From NCBI GenBank assembly GCA_016710635.1, contig JADJVL010000020.1, forward strand, positions 1 to 64,000: a stretch of 64,000 nt of DNA. The letters are read 5' to 3'. The stretch's first letter is position 1. Each line of letters opens with the position of its first letter. Both the position numbers and the translations under genes were made by a program. Under the pieces are notes generated by a model. That model did not search any database. It saw only the letters and a list, made by a program, of their open reading frames with translations, and was not told where the DNA came from. This DNA is from Holophagaceae bacterium. GTDB lineage: Bacteria; Acidobacteriota; Holophagae; Holophagales; Holophagaceae. Positions 17,283-26,664 of the stretch are shown one piece after another.

Positions 17283-18464
17283 ATGAAACGGGATTACTAC
17301 GACGTGCTGGGCGTTTCGAAAACCGCCCCCCTCGACGACATCAAGAAGGCCTACCGCAAGCTGGCGATGCAGCTCCACCCGGACCAGAACCCGGGGGACA
17401 AGGCCGCCGAGGAGAAGTTCAAGGAGGCCGCTGAGGCCTACTCCGTGCTCTCCGACACGGATAAGCGGAGGGCCTACGACCAGTTCGGCCATGCCGGTCT
17501 GGGCGGCGCCGGCGGCGGCCAGGGCTTCCAGTTCGATCCGCGCCAGTTCACGGACTTCGAGGACATCCTGGGCAGCTTCTTTGGCGGCGGCGTCTTCGGG
17601 GACTTCTTCGGGGGCCAGCGCCGGAGGCCCGGGCAGGGCGAGCCGGGCTCGGACCTTCAGGTGAACCTCCGCCTCAGCTTCCGCGATGCGGTTTTCGGTG
17701 TGGAGGCCCGCGAGATCGAAGTCCCGAGGCTCGAGTCCTGCGACACCTGCAGCGGCTCCGGCTGCGAGAAGGGCAGCCATCCTGAGTCCTGCGGCCAGTG
17801 CGGCGGCCGGGGGCAGGTGGCGGTGCGCCAGGGCTTCCTGCAGATGCTGGCCACCTGCCCGCGGTGCAGCGGCCGCGGTCAGGTCATTCCCAAGCCCTGC
17901 CGGTCCTGTCTGGGGGAAGGCCGCGTGCAGCGCCGCTCCAAGGTCAGCTTCAAGATTCCCGCCGGCGTGGACCGCGGCACCCGGCTGCGGCTGACGGGGC
18001 AGGGGGAGTCGGGCCGGGGCGGCGGGGAGGCGGGCGACCTCTACATCGTCTTCGACGTGGAGCAGGATGCGCGCTACGAGCGGGACGGCTTCGACCTCCA
18101 CACGAAGCTGGAAGTGCCCTGGCCGACCCTGGTCCTCGGCGGCGCGGTCAAGGTGGACACGCTCTATGGCCAGGACGAGATCAAGCTCGCCCAGGCCACC
18201 CCCGGGGACAAGGTCATCAAGCTGGTGAACGCCGGGATTCCACGCCTGCGCGGCGGGGGCCGGGGCGACCTCTACCTGCATCTCCGGGTGCAGGTGCCGG
18301 CCAAGCTCACCTCGATCCAGAAGGACCTCGTGAAACAGGTGGCGGAGGCCCTGGCGGAGCCGGGCCCAGTCCCTGAGGCCGAAGATCCTGCTGGCGAGGA
18401 GGAGGGTTTCCTGGCGAAGGTCTTCGGCAGCGCCGACAAGGGCAAGAAGAAGAAAAAGAAATAG
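17283..18464 (+). CDS. dnaJ: Molecular chaperone DnaJ (Hsp40)
   Basis: 393-aa co-chaperone that stimulates DnaK ATPase. J-domain with HPD (LAMQLHPDQNPGDKAAEEKF), a Gly/Phe-rich linker (about 75-125), four zinc-centre repeats (CDTCSGSG, CGQCGGRG, CPRCSGRG, CRSCLGEG) and the C-terminal substrate domains. It ends with a short Lys-rich run (KGKKKKKK) that is not typical. It follows dnaK by 41 bases and is convergent with the GGDEF gene; no clear terminator is visible between them. Confidence 0.95.
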   Translation: MKRDYYDVLGVSKTAPLDDIKKAYRKLAMQLHPDQNPGDKAAEEKFKEAAEAYSVLSDTDKRRAYDQFGHAGLGGAGGGQGFQFDPRQFTDFEDILGSFFGGGVFGDFFGGQRRRPGQGEPGSDLQVNLRLSFRDAVFGVEAREIEVPRLESCDTCSGSGCEKGSHPESCGQCGGRGQVAVRQGFLQMLATCPRCSGRGQVIPKPCRSCLGEGRVQRRSKVSFKIPAGVDRGTRLRLTGQGESGRGGGEAGDLYIVFDVEQDARYERDGFDLHTKLEVPWPTLVLGGAVKVDTLYGQDEIKLAQATPGDKVIKLVNAGIPRLRGGGRGDLYLHLRVQVPAKLTSIQKDLVKQVAEALAEPGPVPEAEDPAGEEEGFLAKVFGSADKGKKKKKK

Positions 18465-18484
18465 TCCGCGCCAGCGCCGCCCGC

Positions 18485-19639
18485 CTACTCCACCACCAGC
18501 ACCTGGTCCTTGCCCTGCATCTTGGCTTTCAGCAGGGCGAGGTCCGCCGCGTCCAGGAGACGCTGGGCGCCGTCCGCATGTTCCGGGAACGCCGCCACGC
18601 CGATGCTCACGGAGAGCGGAATCAGCCTTCCATCCCCTTCGAGGGGAGCTTCCCGCACCCGCTCCAGCAGGCGCTGCCCCAGTTTCGCGCCGCCCGTTGC
18701 GCTGGCGCCCATCAACAGGATGCAGAACTCGTCCCCGCCGTACCGGTAGAGCCGGTCCTGGCTCCGGATCAGATCCAGGGCGACCTCGGCGACCCGCTCC
18801 AGGGCCCGGCTTCCGGCGGAATGGCCGTTGGCGCTGTTGATGGCCTTCAGGTTGTCCACGTCCACGAAGAGCAGGGCCAGGGATTCCCCCCGCGCCGCGG
18901 CTTCCCGGACGCGGTTCGGCAGGTCCACCTCCAGGGCCCGGCGGTTCTGGGCCACGGTGAGGTCGTCCTTGAAGGAGAGCAGGCGGCTGCGCTCCAGGTC
19001 GTAGGCGTTCTCCAGGAGATTCTCCACTTCCTTGATCCACGACAGCACTCGGCTGGGCCGCCGGAGCCGGGGCCGCAACCGCATGATGCCCATGCGGGAA
19101 TCCGGGCAGATCCAGTCCGCCTCGCCCTTCTCGACCAGGGCCTCGGCCTCGTCGAAGGGCAGCGGCGCTTCGGGAAAGCCTGTCCCGACCCGCTGATAGT
19201 AGGCGTCCTGGCCCCGGACCCAGATGCCTCCGGCTTCGGCCCCGCTGGAACGCGCCGCCTGCTCGAAGACCATGTGCAGCAGCTCGTCGAGGCTCGCCGA
19301 ATGGAGCATCTGCCGGAGCCAGCCTTCGGCGCCCAGTTCCCGGGAACGCAGGCGGAGCAGGGCGCCCCGGGCCGCCTGCACGGGATTGCTGGAGCGGAGC
19401 ACCCAGCCCGGCCGGTGGAGGAGCACGTGGCTGGCATCCTCGGCACTCGCCTCCCCGACCCACCAGAGCACATCAGTGGCTTCCGGGGGGATCAGGTTGA
19501 TGTCGAGCCGCTCGGCGATGATCAGGTAGATCCCTTCACCCTTGGGCTCGTCCCGTTCGAAGCCCGCCTCCCGCAGGACGGCTTCCAGGGCCCCGGCCTG
19601 GGGATCCGGCCGCGTCTGGAGCCACTTGATGCGGGGCAC
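18485..19639 (-). CDS. Diguanylate cyclase (GGDEF) with a degenerate sensory N-terminus
   Basis: 384 aa. The C-terminal ~170 residues form a GGDEF domain that makes cyclic di-GMP: DDLTVAQNRRAL, FVDVDNLKAINSANGHSAGSRAL, the active site YGGDEFCIL and SVSIGVAAFPEHA. The inhibitory I-site RSQD sits five residues before the YGGDEF core, so product feedback is likely. Residues ~1-100 resemble no known input fold, and residues ~110-190 look GAF-like (LDELLHMVFEQAARSSGAEAGGIWVRG). No membrane segment. It ends close to the large unknown gene at 19649, on the same strand, so the two may be co-transcribed. Cyclic di-GMP commonly controls pili, which are encoded next door. Confidence 0.9.
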   Translation of the reverse strand: MPRIKWLQTRPDPQAGALEAVLREAGFERDEPKGEGIYLIIAERLDINLIPPEATDVLWWVGEASAEDASHVLLHRPGWVLRSSNPVQAARGALLRLRSRELGAEGWLRQMLHSASLDELLHMVFEQAARSSGAEAGGIWVRGQDAYYQRVGTGFPEAPLPFDEAEALVEKGEADWICPDSRMGIMRLRPRLRRPSRVLSWIKEVENLLENAYDLERSRLLSFKDDLTVAQNRRALEVDLPNRVREAAARGESLALLFVDVDNLKAINSANGHSAGSRALERVAEVALDLIRSQDRLYRYGGDEFCILLMGASATGGAKLGQRLLERVREAPLEGDGRLIPLSVSIGVAAFPEHADGAQRLLDAADLALLKAKMQGKDQVLVVE

Positions 19640-19648
19640 CCGGAGTCC

Positions 19649-21613
19649 TCAGCCCAGGGCGGCTTCGAGCCGGGCGGCGAGGCGGTCCAGGTGGGAGGCC
19701 AGGGCGTCGAGGGGGCCCGCGGCCTCGCGGGTCCCCCGTTCGGAACGGACCCACCGCTTCAGGAGCGCGAGGGCCTGGGGATCCCGCACCCCGAGCTTCT
19801 TGGTGGACTGGATGAGCCGGTGGGCCAGGCGCGTCCGGTCCCCGCTTTCCTTGGGCGTTTCCCGGAGCTGGAGGCTGAGGCGCTGGGAGTCCCTGGCCAC
19901 CATCAGGTCATGGCGGATCAGGGGCACCCGGGCGTTGATGCGCAGCAGGAAGAGCTCGAGGTAGCGGAGCAGTTCGCCCACCACCTCGGTGCCATCGGTG
20001 AGGGCGCGTTCGATGTCGCTGGGGTCCTCCAGGATCCGGGCGAGGGAGGAGGTCAGGCGCTCCATCTCCGCCCGGTCCTGGGTCCGGATCAGGAGGAACT
20101 CGGGGCTACGGCGGAAGGCGACCACCTGGTTCTGGGCCTGGGACAGGGTCAAGGCCAGGCGCGGCCAGTCCTTGAGCTCCAACTGGACCTGGAGCTGGCT
20201 CAGCACGGGATCCAGCAGCTCCCAGAGCCGGTGCAGGCGCTGGCGCAGGCGGTCGCCCTCCTCGGTCAGGGAGGGCGAATCGGGGAACATGCGCTGGCGG
20301 AGCTCCGGGGAGAAGAGCCCCACCAGGTCGCCCATGAGCTGGCGCTGGTGGTTCACCAGCAGCGCCTTGAGATTGTCGAGGGTGAGGGCGAGGTGGTCCG
20401 AGTCGTTGAGGGCCAGGGCCTGCTGCAGCAGGCCGCGGATGGTGCTCTGGTCCTGGAGGAGCGTCAGCACGGCCTGGCGCAGAAACGCCGTGAGCAGCAG
20501 GGTCTCTTCCGCGCCCTTGGGCAGGCCTTCCGCGGCCTGGGGCTGGTAGACCCGATCCGCCAGCCGGCCCAGCTCGGTCTCGATCACATAGAAGGTGGGG
20601 ATGACCGCATACCGTTCCGGCGTGGACATGCTCGCCGCGGGGGGGATCGGCTCGATCAGGCTCAGCAGGGCCAGATGGGAGGCGAGGCCCCGGGCCACGA
20701 TGCGGAAGGCGGCCGGGTGGGTCTGGCGCAGGCCCTTGAGCAGCCTGCGGACCTCCGCAGGCATGGCCTGCTGGAGCATGTGCTCGTCATAGCGCGGCAG
20801 GGTCCAGGCCAGGTGGTTCCAGAGCCATTGCAGGCTGCCCCGCACCTGCTCCACGGCCGGCCAGTGGATCCCACGGTCCAAGGGGCGCAGCAGGATCAGC
20901 CGGAGGGAGGCCAGCACATGCTGGACCAGCATGAGGGGTTCGACCCGGGACCGGGTGGCTTCCGGCACGAAGCCCTCGAGCACCTCCACCAGCCGCTGGA
21001 CGGCTTCGATGGGCCGGCCGCCGCCCCCCTGGAGCGCGCGGTTGAGGACCTTCATCTGGGCGTTCAGGCGGGCGACCCGGGCCTCCCCGCCTTCGCCCTG
21101 CTCCAGGACGGTCAGCAGGTCCCGGATCTTGTCCTTCCGGTCCTGGACGAAGACCGACCAGTGCTCCTGGAGCTCGGCCTGCCCCTCCCGCCCGAAGCTG
21201 GTGGACATCGTGCGCAGGGACGCGATCAGGTTCAGGAGGTGCACCACCCATTCGGGCTCCTCGTTGAGCTCCATCACCTCCATGTTCGCCTCCTCGGCGA
21301 GTTCGCCGAGCTCCGTGAGGCTGTGGGTGAGGACGAGTCCCATGGCGGCGCGGGCCTCCCCCAGGCGGCGATCCGAGAACTGGTTGAGGAAGGCGAGGAA
21401 GAGTCCGTAGGAGCGCCGCAGCCTCGCCAGCTGGGGCGAGTCCGAGCTCGGGACGATCAACGCCGGCGCAGGCTGGACGAGGGGTTCGAGACCCCCGGGG
21501 CCGAGGTCGAGGATCTCCTGGAGCAGGGCCAGGTCCTGCCGGGACAGGCCCTTTTCCCTGACCAGTTCCCGGGCCAGGTTCAACCGCTGGGGGCCGCCGT
21601 CCATGGAAGACAT
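19649..21613 (-). CDS. Large alpha-helical protein of unknown function
   Basis: 654 aa from the ATG at 21613 (MSSMDGGPQRLNLARELV); the frame stays open to an ATG at 21655, but that start would overlap the divergent pilB promoter. No family recognised. The sequence is almost entirely predicted helix, with many Leu-rich amphipathic repeats, no signal peptide, no membrane span and no catalytic motif that I can identify. It resembles cytoplasmic scaffolds. It lies between a diguanylate cyclase (same strand, 9 bases away) and the pilB-pilT-pilC operon (divergent), so a role in pilus or motility control is a reasonable guess and nothing more. Confidence 0.75.
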   Translation of the reverse strand: MSSMDGGPQRLNLARELVREKGLSRQDLALLQEILDLGPGGLEPLVQPAPALIVPSSDSPQLARLRRSYGLFLAFLNQFSDRRLGEARAAMGLVLTHSLTELGELAEEANMEVMELNEEPEWVVHLLNLIASLRTMSTSFGREGQAELQEHWSVFVQDRKDKIRDLLTVLEQGEGGEARVARLNAQMKVLNRALQGGGGRPIEAVQRLVEVLEGFVPEATRSRVEPLMLVQHVLASLRLILLRPLDRGIHWPAVEQVRGSLQWLWNHLAWTLPRYDEHMLQQAMPAEVRRLLKGLRQTHPAAFRIVARGLASHLALLSLIEPIPPAASMSTPERYAVIPTFYVIETELGRLADRVYQPQAAEGLPKGAEETLLLTAFLRQAVLTLLQDQSTIRGLLQQALALNDSDHLALTLDNLKALLVNHQRQLMGDLVGLFSPELRQRMFPDSPSLTEEGDRLRQRLHRLWELLDPVLSQLQVQLELKDWPRLALTLSQAQNQVVAFRRSPEFLLIRTQDRAEMERLTSSLARILEDPSDIERALTDGTEVVGELLRYLELFLLRINARVPLIRHDLMVARDSQRLSLQLRETPKESGDRTRLAHRLIQSTKKLGVRDPQALALLKRWVRSERGTREAAGPLDALASHLDRLAARLEAALG

Positions 21614-21642
21614 GCTCAAGAGAATATCCCGGTCGCGGAATC

Positions 21643-21671
21643 TTGCTAGGCGCATCCCTTGTTTCTAAAGT
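21643..21671 (+). promoter_or_regulatory. Sigma-70-type promoter of the pilB operon
   Basis: TTGCTA - 17 bp - TAAAGT, 32 bases before the GTG start of pilB, in the divergent gap. Confidence 0.55.
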
Positions 21672-21703
21672 GCTACCATTCATCACCCATCCGGAGGCAA
21701 CCT

Positions 21704-23542
21704 GTGGCCAGCAAGCTCGGCGAAATGCTCGTCAAGGCCCAGCTCATCAGCCAGGAGCAGCTTGAAGAGGCGATGAAGATCCAGCGCCGGGAAGGTGGAA
21801 AGCTAGGCACCCTGGTGGTCCGGCAGGGATTCTGCTCGGACCAGGACATCGTCAGCTTCCTGGGCATGCAGTACGGCGTGCCGGCCGCGGACCTGGACCA
21901 GTGGCCCGCCATCGAACCGAGCGTCATCGCCCTGGTCCCCGCCGATCTCGCCATGAAGCATAAGGTCCTGCCCCTGCAGCGTTCGGGCAATGTTCTGACC
22001 CTGGCCATGTCGGATCCGACGGACATCTTCGCCATGGACGACATCCGGTTCCACACGGGCTACAACGTGGATCCCGTGGTTTCCAGCGAGATGGGGCTGG
22101 CCCGGGCCATCGAGCGCTACTACGGCGGCGCCTCGGGGCTGCGCCTGCGGGAGGACGGGCCGCGCTCCAGCAGCGCCCAATCCGCCGCCATGCCCCAGGG
22201 CGGGACGCAGAGCACCTCCCCCTTCAATTTCGACGATCCGGGCGGCGAGGCCCTGGACCTCAAGTCCCTCGAGGACGAGCTGGGGGACACGGACACCGAA
22301 TTCGACGCGGTGGGGGACGACGAGGAGAGCGTCAACGTCAACGCCCTCAAGGCCGGCAGCGAGGACGCCCCGGTGGTGCGCCTGGTGAACATGGTGCTCA
22401 TCGACGCCATCCGGAAGGGCGCCTCGGACATCCACATCGAGCCCTACGAGAAGCACTACCGCATCCGGTTCCGCATCGACGGCCTGCTCATGGAGGTCAT
22501 GCGGCCCAACCTGAAGCTGAAGGATCCCCTCACCAGCCGCGTGAAGATCCTGGCCAAGCTCAACATCGCCGAGAAGCGCCTGCCCCAGGACGGCCGCATC
22601 AAGCTGCGGGTCAACATGAGCGGCAAGCAGAAGACCATCGACTACCGGGTCTCCGTGCTGCCCTGCCTTTTCGGGGAGAAGATCGTCCTGCGGCTCCTGG
22701 ACAGCGACAAGCTGATGCTGGACCTCACCAAGCTGGGCTTCGAGCCCGAAAGCCTGGAGCGTTGGGACCGCCAGATCTCCAAGCCCTACGGCATGGTGCT
22801 GGTGACCGGGCCCACGGGGTCGGGCAAGACCAACACCCTCTATTCGTCCATCGCGAAACTCAACACCGCGGACGTGAACATCATGACCGCCGAGGACCCC
22901 GTCGAATTCAATTTCGCCGGCATCAACCAGGTCCAGATGAAGGAGCAGATCGGCCTCAATTTCGCGGCCGCCCTGCGCTCCTTCCTCCGGCAGGATCCCA
23001 ACATCATCCTGGTGGGAGAGATCCGGGACTTTGAGACCGCCGAGATCGCCATCAAGGCCTCCCTCACCGGCCATCTCGTGCTGTCGACGCTCCACACGAA
23101 CGACGCGCCCAGCACCATCAACCGCCTCATGAACATGGGCGTGGAGCCCTTCCTGGTGGCCACATCGGTGAACATCATCTGCGCCCAGCGCCTCGTCCGA
23201 CGGCTTTGCGCGAACTGCAAGGGGCCGGACGCGCACCCGCCCATGCCCGAAGCCCTCCTGAAGGTCGGCTTCACCGAGCAGGAGACCAAGACCATCAAGC
23301 TCCTGGGCATCAAGGGCTGTGAGACCTGCAACAGCAAGGGCTACAAGGGCCGGGTCGGACTCTACGAGATCCTTGAGATGTCCGAGACCCTGAAGGACAT
23401 GGTCCTGACGGGAGCCTCGGCCATCGAACTGCGGGAGCAGGCGGTGAAGGAGGGGATGATCACCCTCCGCCGCTCCGGCTGCCGCAAGGTGCTGGACGGC
23501 GTGACCACCATCGAAGAAATCGTTCGGGAAACCGTGCTTTGA
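21704..23542 (+). CDS. pilB: Type IV pilus assembly ATPase PilB
   Basis: 612-aa hexameric ATPase for pilus extension. An N-terminal MshEN-type domain (about 1-140, KLGEMLVKAQLISQEQLEEAM, LGMQYGVPAADL), an acidic linker (about 160-215), then the secretion ATPase core: Walker A GPTGSGKTN (the usual second Thr is Asn), Asp box ITAEDPVEFNF-like (TAEDPVEF), Walker B NIILVGEIRD and the His box SLTGHLVLSTLHTNDA. A zinc site is formed by CANC and CETC. GTG start with GGAGG. MshEN domains bind cyclic di-GMP in related proteins, and a GGDEF gene is close by. It leads pilB-pilT-pilC-prepilin. Confidence 0.95.
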   Translation: MASKLGEMLVKAQLISQEQLEEAMKIQRREGGKLGTLVVRQGFCSDQDIVSFLGMQYGVPAADLDQWPAIEPSVIALVPADLAMKHKVLPLQRSGNVLTLAMSDPTDIFAMDDIRFHTGYNVDPVVSSEMGLARAIERYYGGASGLRLREDGPRSSSAQSAAMPQGGTQSTSPFNFDDPGGEALDLKSLEDELGDTDTEFDAVGDDEESVNVNALKAGSEDAPVVRLVNMVLIDAIRKGASDIHIEPYEKHYRIRFRIDGLLMEVMRPNLKLKDPLTSRVKILAKLNIAEKRLPQDGRIKLRVNMSGKQKTIDYRVSVLPCLFGEKIVLRLLDSDKLMLDLTKLGFEPESLERWDRQISKPYGMVLVTGPTGSGKTNTLYSSIAKLNTADVNIMTAEDPVEFNFAGINQVQMKEQIGLNFAAALRSFLRQDPNIILVGEIRDFETAEIAIKASLTGHLVLSTLHTNDAPSTINRLMNMGVEPFLVATSVNIICAQRLVRRLCANCKGPDAHPPMPEALLKVGFTEQETKTIKLLGIKGCETCNSKGYKGRVGLYEILEMSETLKDMVLTGASAIELREQAVKEGMITLRRSGCRKVLDGVTTIEEIVRETVL

Positions 23543-23579
23543 CCCGCAGTGAACGCCGCCTTACAGGAAAGGGGAACCC

Positions 23580-24752
23580 ATGAGTGAAGGCAATCAATAT
23601 GTCGTTCCGCTCCAGCAGCTGCTGAAGACGATGGTGGAGTACGGAGGCACGGACCTCCACATCACCACCGATACCGCGCCGCAGGTCCGCATCGACAGCC
23701 GCATGGTGCCGCTGAAGCTGCCCCCCCTTGATGCCTCCCAGACCCGGTGGCTCTGCTACGGCGTGATGACCGATCAGCAGAAACACCGTCTCGAGGAGGA
23801 TCTCGAGGTGGATTTCTCCTTCGGCCTGCAGGGTGTGGCCCGCTTCCGCGCCAACGTCTTCAACCAGCGCGGCGCCACCGCTGGCGTCTTCCGGACCATC
23901 CCGGAAAACATCCGGAGCTTCGAGCAGCTCAATCTGCCCCCCGCGGTCCAGTTCCTCTGCGACAAGCCCCGCGGGCTGGTGCTCGTGACTGGCGTGACCG
24001 GGTCAGGTAAATCCACGACCCTGGCCGCCATGATCGACAAGATCAATGACACGGAGCCCCTGCACATCCTGACCATCGAGGACCCGGTGGAATACGTGCA
24101 CCGCCACAAGCGCTGCATCGTGAACCAGCGGGAGATCCACGCCGACACCCACAGCTTCAAGAAGGCGCTCCGGTCAGCCCTCCGCCAGGATCCCGACGTG
24201 GTGCTGGTGGGCGAGATGCGCGACCTGGAGACCATCGAATCCGCCCTGACCATCGCGGAGACGGGCCACTTGACCTTCGGGACCCTGCACACGAGTTCCT
24301 GCGTCCAGACCATCAACCGAGTCATCGACGTGTTCCCCAGCCACCAGCAGGCCCAGGTCCGGGCCCAGCTCTCGCTGGTGCTGGAAGGCGTGATCTGCCA
24401 GTCCCTCATTCCCAAGTCCAGCGGCAAGGGGCGGGCCCTGGCCCTCGAGGTGATGATCCCGAATCCCGCCATCCGGAACCTCATGCGGGAGGACAAGATC
24501 CATCAGATCTACGGCGTGATGCAGACCGGGCAGATGAAGTACGGCATGCAGACCTTCAACCAGAGCCTGGCGGATTGCGTCATGAAGGGCGACATCACCC
24601 AGGACGTGGCCATGAGCTATTCGTCCAACCACGACGAACTGCGCGAGTTGATCAACCGGGGCGTCGGCACCGTGGGCTCCGCCCCGCCACCGCCCCCCAA
24701 GAAGGACGGCAGCCCCCTCCTCGGGGGCCGCAACCCGAACATCAAGTACTGA
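23580..24752 (+). CDS. pilT: Pilus retraction ATPase PilT
   Basis: 390-aa ATPase that powers pilus retraction and twitching. Walker A GVTGSGKSTT, Asp box LTIEDPVEYVH, Walker B DVVLVGEMRDLETIESAL and His box ETGHLTFGTLHTSS match PilT. The C-terminal AIRNLMREDKIHQIYGVMQTG is the retraction motif region. It is slightly longer than usual because of a Pro-rich tail (GSAPPPPPKKDGSPLLGGRN). It starts 38 bases after pilB with ribosome site AGGAAAGGGG. Confidence 0.95.
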   Translation: MSEGNQYVVPLQQLLKTMVEYGGTDLHITTDTAPQVRIDSRMVPLKLPPLDASQTRWLCYGVMTDQQKHRLEEDLEVDFSFGLQGVARFRANVFNQRGATAGVFRTIPENIRSFEQLNLPPAVQFLCDKPRGLVLVTGVTGSGKSTTLAAMIDKINDTEPLHILTIEDPVEYVHRHKRCIVNQREIHADTHSFKKALRSALRQDPDVVLVGEMRDLETIESALTIAETGHLTFGTLHTSSCVQTINRVIDVFPSHQQAQVRAQLSLVLEGVICQSLIPKSSGKGRALALEVMIPNPAIRNLMREDKIHQIYGVMQTGQMKYGMQTFNQSLADCVMKGDITQDVAMSYSSNHDELRELINRGVGTVGSAPPPPPKKDGSPLLGGRNPNIKY

Positions 24753-24835
24753 AGATTACCCGGGCACTTCCATCAGGTTGCGGCAAGGCCTATGCTTGAA
24801 CCCAAGACGCACACCACAGGTTGACGCGAGGTTTT

Positions 24836-26038
24836 ATGCCTGCATATGCATGGAAGGGTAAGAACCGGTTGGGGGAGGTCCAGGAAGGCATCCTGGTCTC
24901 CGACTCCAAGGATGCCGCCTCGATCACCCTGCGACGGAATGGCATCCAGGTCATCAGCGTCAAGGCCCAGTCGGCCAGTTCCGGCAAATCCTTCGGGAAG
25001 GTCAGCCAGAAGGATCTGGCCATCTTCACCCGCCAGTTCAGCGTCATGATCGACGCCGGCCTCCCCCTGGTGCAGTGCCTCGAAATCCTCGGGTCCCAGC
25101 AGCAGGACAAGGGCTTCGCCAAGACCCTGAATGCCGTCCGGCAGGACGTGGAGCAGGGCTCGACGCTGCAGGCGGCGCTTTCGAAGCACCCCAGGGCCTT
25201 CAGCGACCTCTACGTCAACATGGTCGGCGCCGGGGAATCCGGCGGCATCCTGGACGTCATCCTTCAGCGCCTCTCCCAGTACATCGAGAAGGCCGTGAAG
25301 CTGAACGCCAAGGTGAAGAGCGCGATGACCTACCCCATCGCCGTGATCGGCATCGCCACCATTGTGGTGGTGGTGATCATGGTGAAGGTCATCCCCGTCT
25401 TCGCGGCCATGTACGAAGGCCTCGGGTCCACGCTGCCCCTGCCGACCCGCATCTGCATCGGGCTCTCCAACATCCTCATCCGATACAGCTACCTGGTCGT
25501 CCTCTTCATCGGCATCGCCGTCTTCGGCACCCGTCAGTACTACAGGACCCCTACGGGGAAACTCCAGATCGATACGATCTTGCTGAAGATTCCCGTGCTG
25601 GGGGACTTGCTCCTGAAGGTCGGCGTGGCCCGTTTCTGCCGCACCCTAGGAACATTGACCGCGTCCGGTGTGCCGATCCTTGAGGGCATGGAGATCACGG
25701 CCCGGACCGCTGGCAACCTTGTCATCCAAAACGCCATCCTCAAGGCCCGTGAGGCGGTGGAGCAGGGGCGCAACATCTCAGCACCCCTCTCCGAGACCAA
25801 GGTCTTCCCGCCCATGGTGATCCACATGGTCGCCGTGGGCGAGGCGACCGGCGCCCTGGACAACATGCTGGCCAAGGTCGCGGACTTCTATGAGGACGAG
25901 GTGGACAACGCCGTGGCGGCTCTCACCTCCCTCATGGAACCCATCATGATCGCCATCCTGGGCGGCATCATTGGATTCATCGTGATCGCCATGTACATGC
26001 CGATCTTTGGCCTGGCTTCTGCTTTCGATAAGAGCTGA
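24836..26038 (+). CDS. pilC: Type IV pilus inner-membrane platform protein PilC
   Basis: 400-aa polytopic platform protein that couples PilB/PilT to pilin assembly. Two repeated T2SSF domains: the first about 60-190 (FTRQFSVMIDAGLPLVQCLEILG...LYVNMVGAGESGGILDVIL), the second about 265-395 (RFCRTLGTLTASGVPILEGMEI...MIHMVAVGEATGALDNML). Three membrane helices. The ATG at 24836 is preceded by GCGAGG; an upstream TTG at 24821 is less likely. It lies 83 bases after pilT and is followed closely by a prepilin gene. Confidence 0.95.
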   Translation: MPAYAWKGKNRLGEVQEGILVSDSKDAASITLRRNGIQVISVKAQSASSGKSFGKVSQKDLAIFTRQFSVMIDAGLPLVQCLEILGSQQQDKGFAKTLNAVRQDVEQGSTLQAALSKHPRAFSDLYVNMVGAGESGGILDVILQRLSQYIEKAVKLNAKVKSAMTYPIAVIGIATIVVVVIMVKVIPVFAAMYEGLGSTLPLPTRICIGLSNILIRYSYLVVLFIGIAVFGTRQYYRTPTGKLQIDTILLKIPVLGDLLLKVGVARFCRTLGTLTASGVPILEGMEITARTAGNLVIQNAILKAREAVEQGRNISAPLSETKVFPPMVIHMVAVGEATGALDNMLAKVADFYEDEVDNAVAALTSLMEPIMIAILGGIIGFIVIAMYMPIFGLASAFDKS

Positions 26039-26065
26039 GGCTTGTCCTCGCAGAGGAGAACGAAG

Positions 26066-26479
26066 ATGAAGCGACGGAAGAATGCCCTTGGATTCTCGCT
26101 GATCGAACTGCTGGTGGTGCTCGCCATCATCGGCGCCATCTCCGCCATCGCCATCCCGACACTGCTGGGTCAACGCAAGAAGGCCCGCCTCATCGGAGAT
26201 GCCCAGACCAACTGCAAGGTCTTGGCGATGGGACTGGAAAGCGTGAAGGCCGAGAACGGACTTTTTGGAGCGGCGGGTGCCAAGGCTACCTGGGACAAGA
26301 CTGGGCTCAAGAGCGGGACAGACCTCGTCAAGTCCTTCCAGCCGAAGGGCAATACCCACATGACATATGAACTTGAAATCACGGGCACCGGCCTGACGTA
26401 TGACCTCACCGTGAGTGAGAACGGGACGAAAGTCTATGTCACGGATCAGACCGGCCGGCAGATCTACCCAGCCCCCTGA
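26066..26479 (+). CDS. Type IV prepilin / minor pilin
   Basis: 137 aa. Short basic leader MKRRKNALG, prepilin peptidase cleavage site G|FSLIELLVVLAIIGAISAIAIPTLL with Glu at +5, then a globular domain of ~100 residues. One Cys only, so no disulfide loop. It follows pilC by 27 bases and ends the operon. It is different in sequence beyond the N-terminal helix from the convergent pilin at 26665-27126. It may be a minor pilin or an alternative major subunit. The ATG at 26066 has GAGGAG upstream; an earlier in-frame start would give a leader that is too long. Confidence 0.9.
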   Translation: MKRRKNALGFSLIELLVVLAIIGAISAIAIPTLLGQRKKARLIGDAQTNCKVLAMGLESVKAENGLFGAAGAKATWDKTGLKSGTDLVKSFQPKGNTHMTYELEITGTGLTYDLTVSENGTKVYVTDQTGRQIYPAP

Positions 26480-26508
26480 CCTTCTAAGTTTTCTTCCGCA
26501 TCAATGAA

Positions 26509-26530
26509 AAGGCCCCCGGGACGGGGCCTT
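26509..26530 (+). terminator. Possible terminator after the pilB operon
   Basis: AAGGCCCC/GGGGCCTT stem with a 6-base loop, 30 bases after the prepilin stop. The T-run is poor. Confidence 0.45.
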
Positions 26531-26615
26531 CATTGTCGTGAGTCCCCGCCCGAGCTGGGATGGGAAACTGTCATTGAAGCCCACTTACTGAAGTGCATCG
26601 ACGAACGCTTCATAT

Positions 26616-26648
26616 AAAAAAACCTCCGGGTCGCCCCGGAGGTTTTTT
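26616..26648. terminator. Bidirectional terminator between the two pilin genes
   Basis: AAAAAACCTCCGGG/CCCGGAGGTTTTTT, a perfect stem with a 4-base loop, flanked by A-run and T-run; serves mainly the minus-strand pilin. Confidence 0.92.
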
Positions 26649-26664
26649 AAAGATTGGTTGAAGC

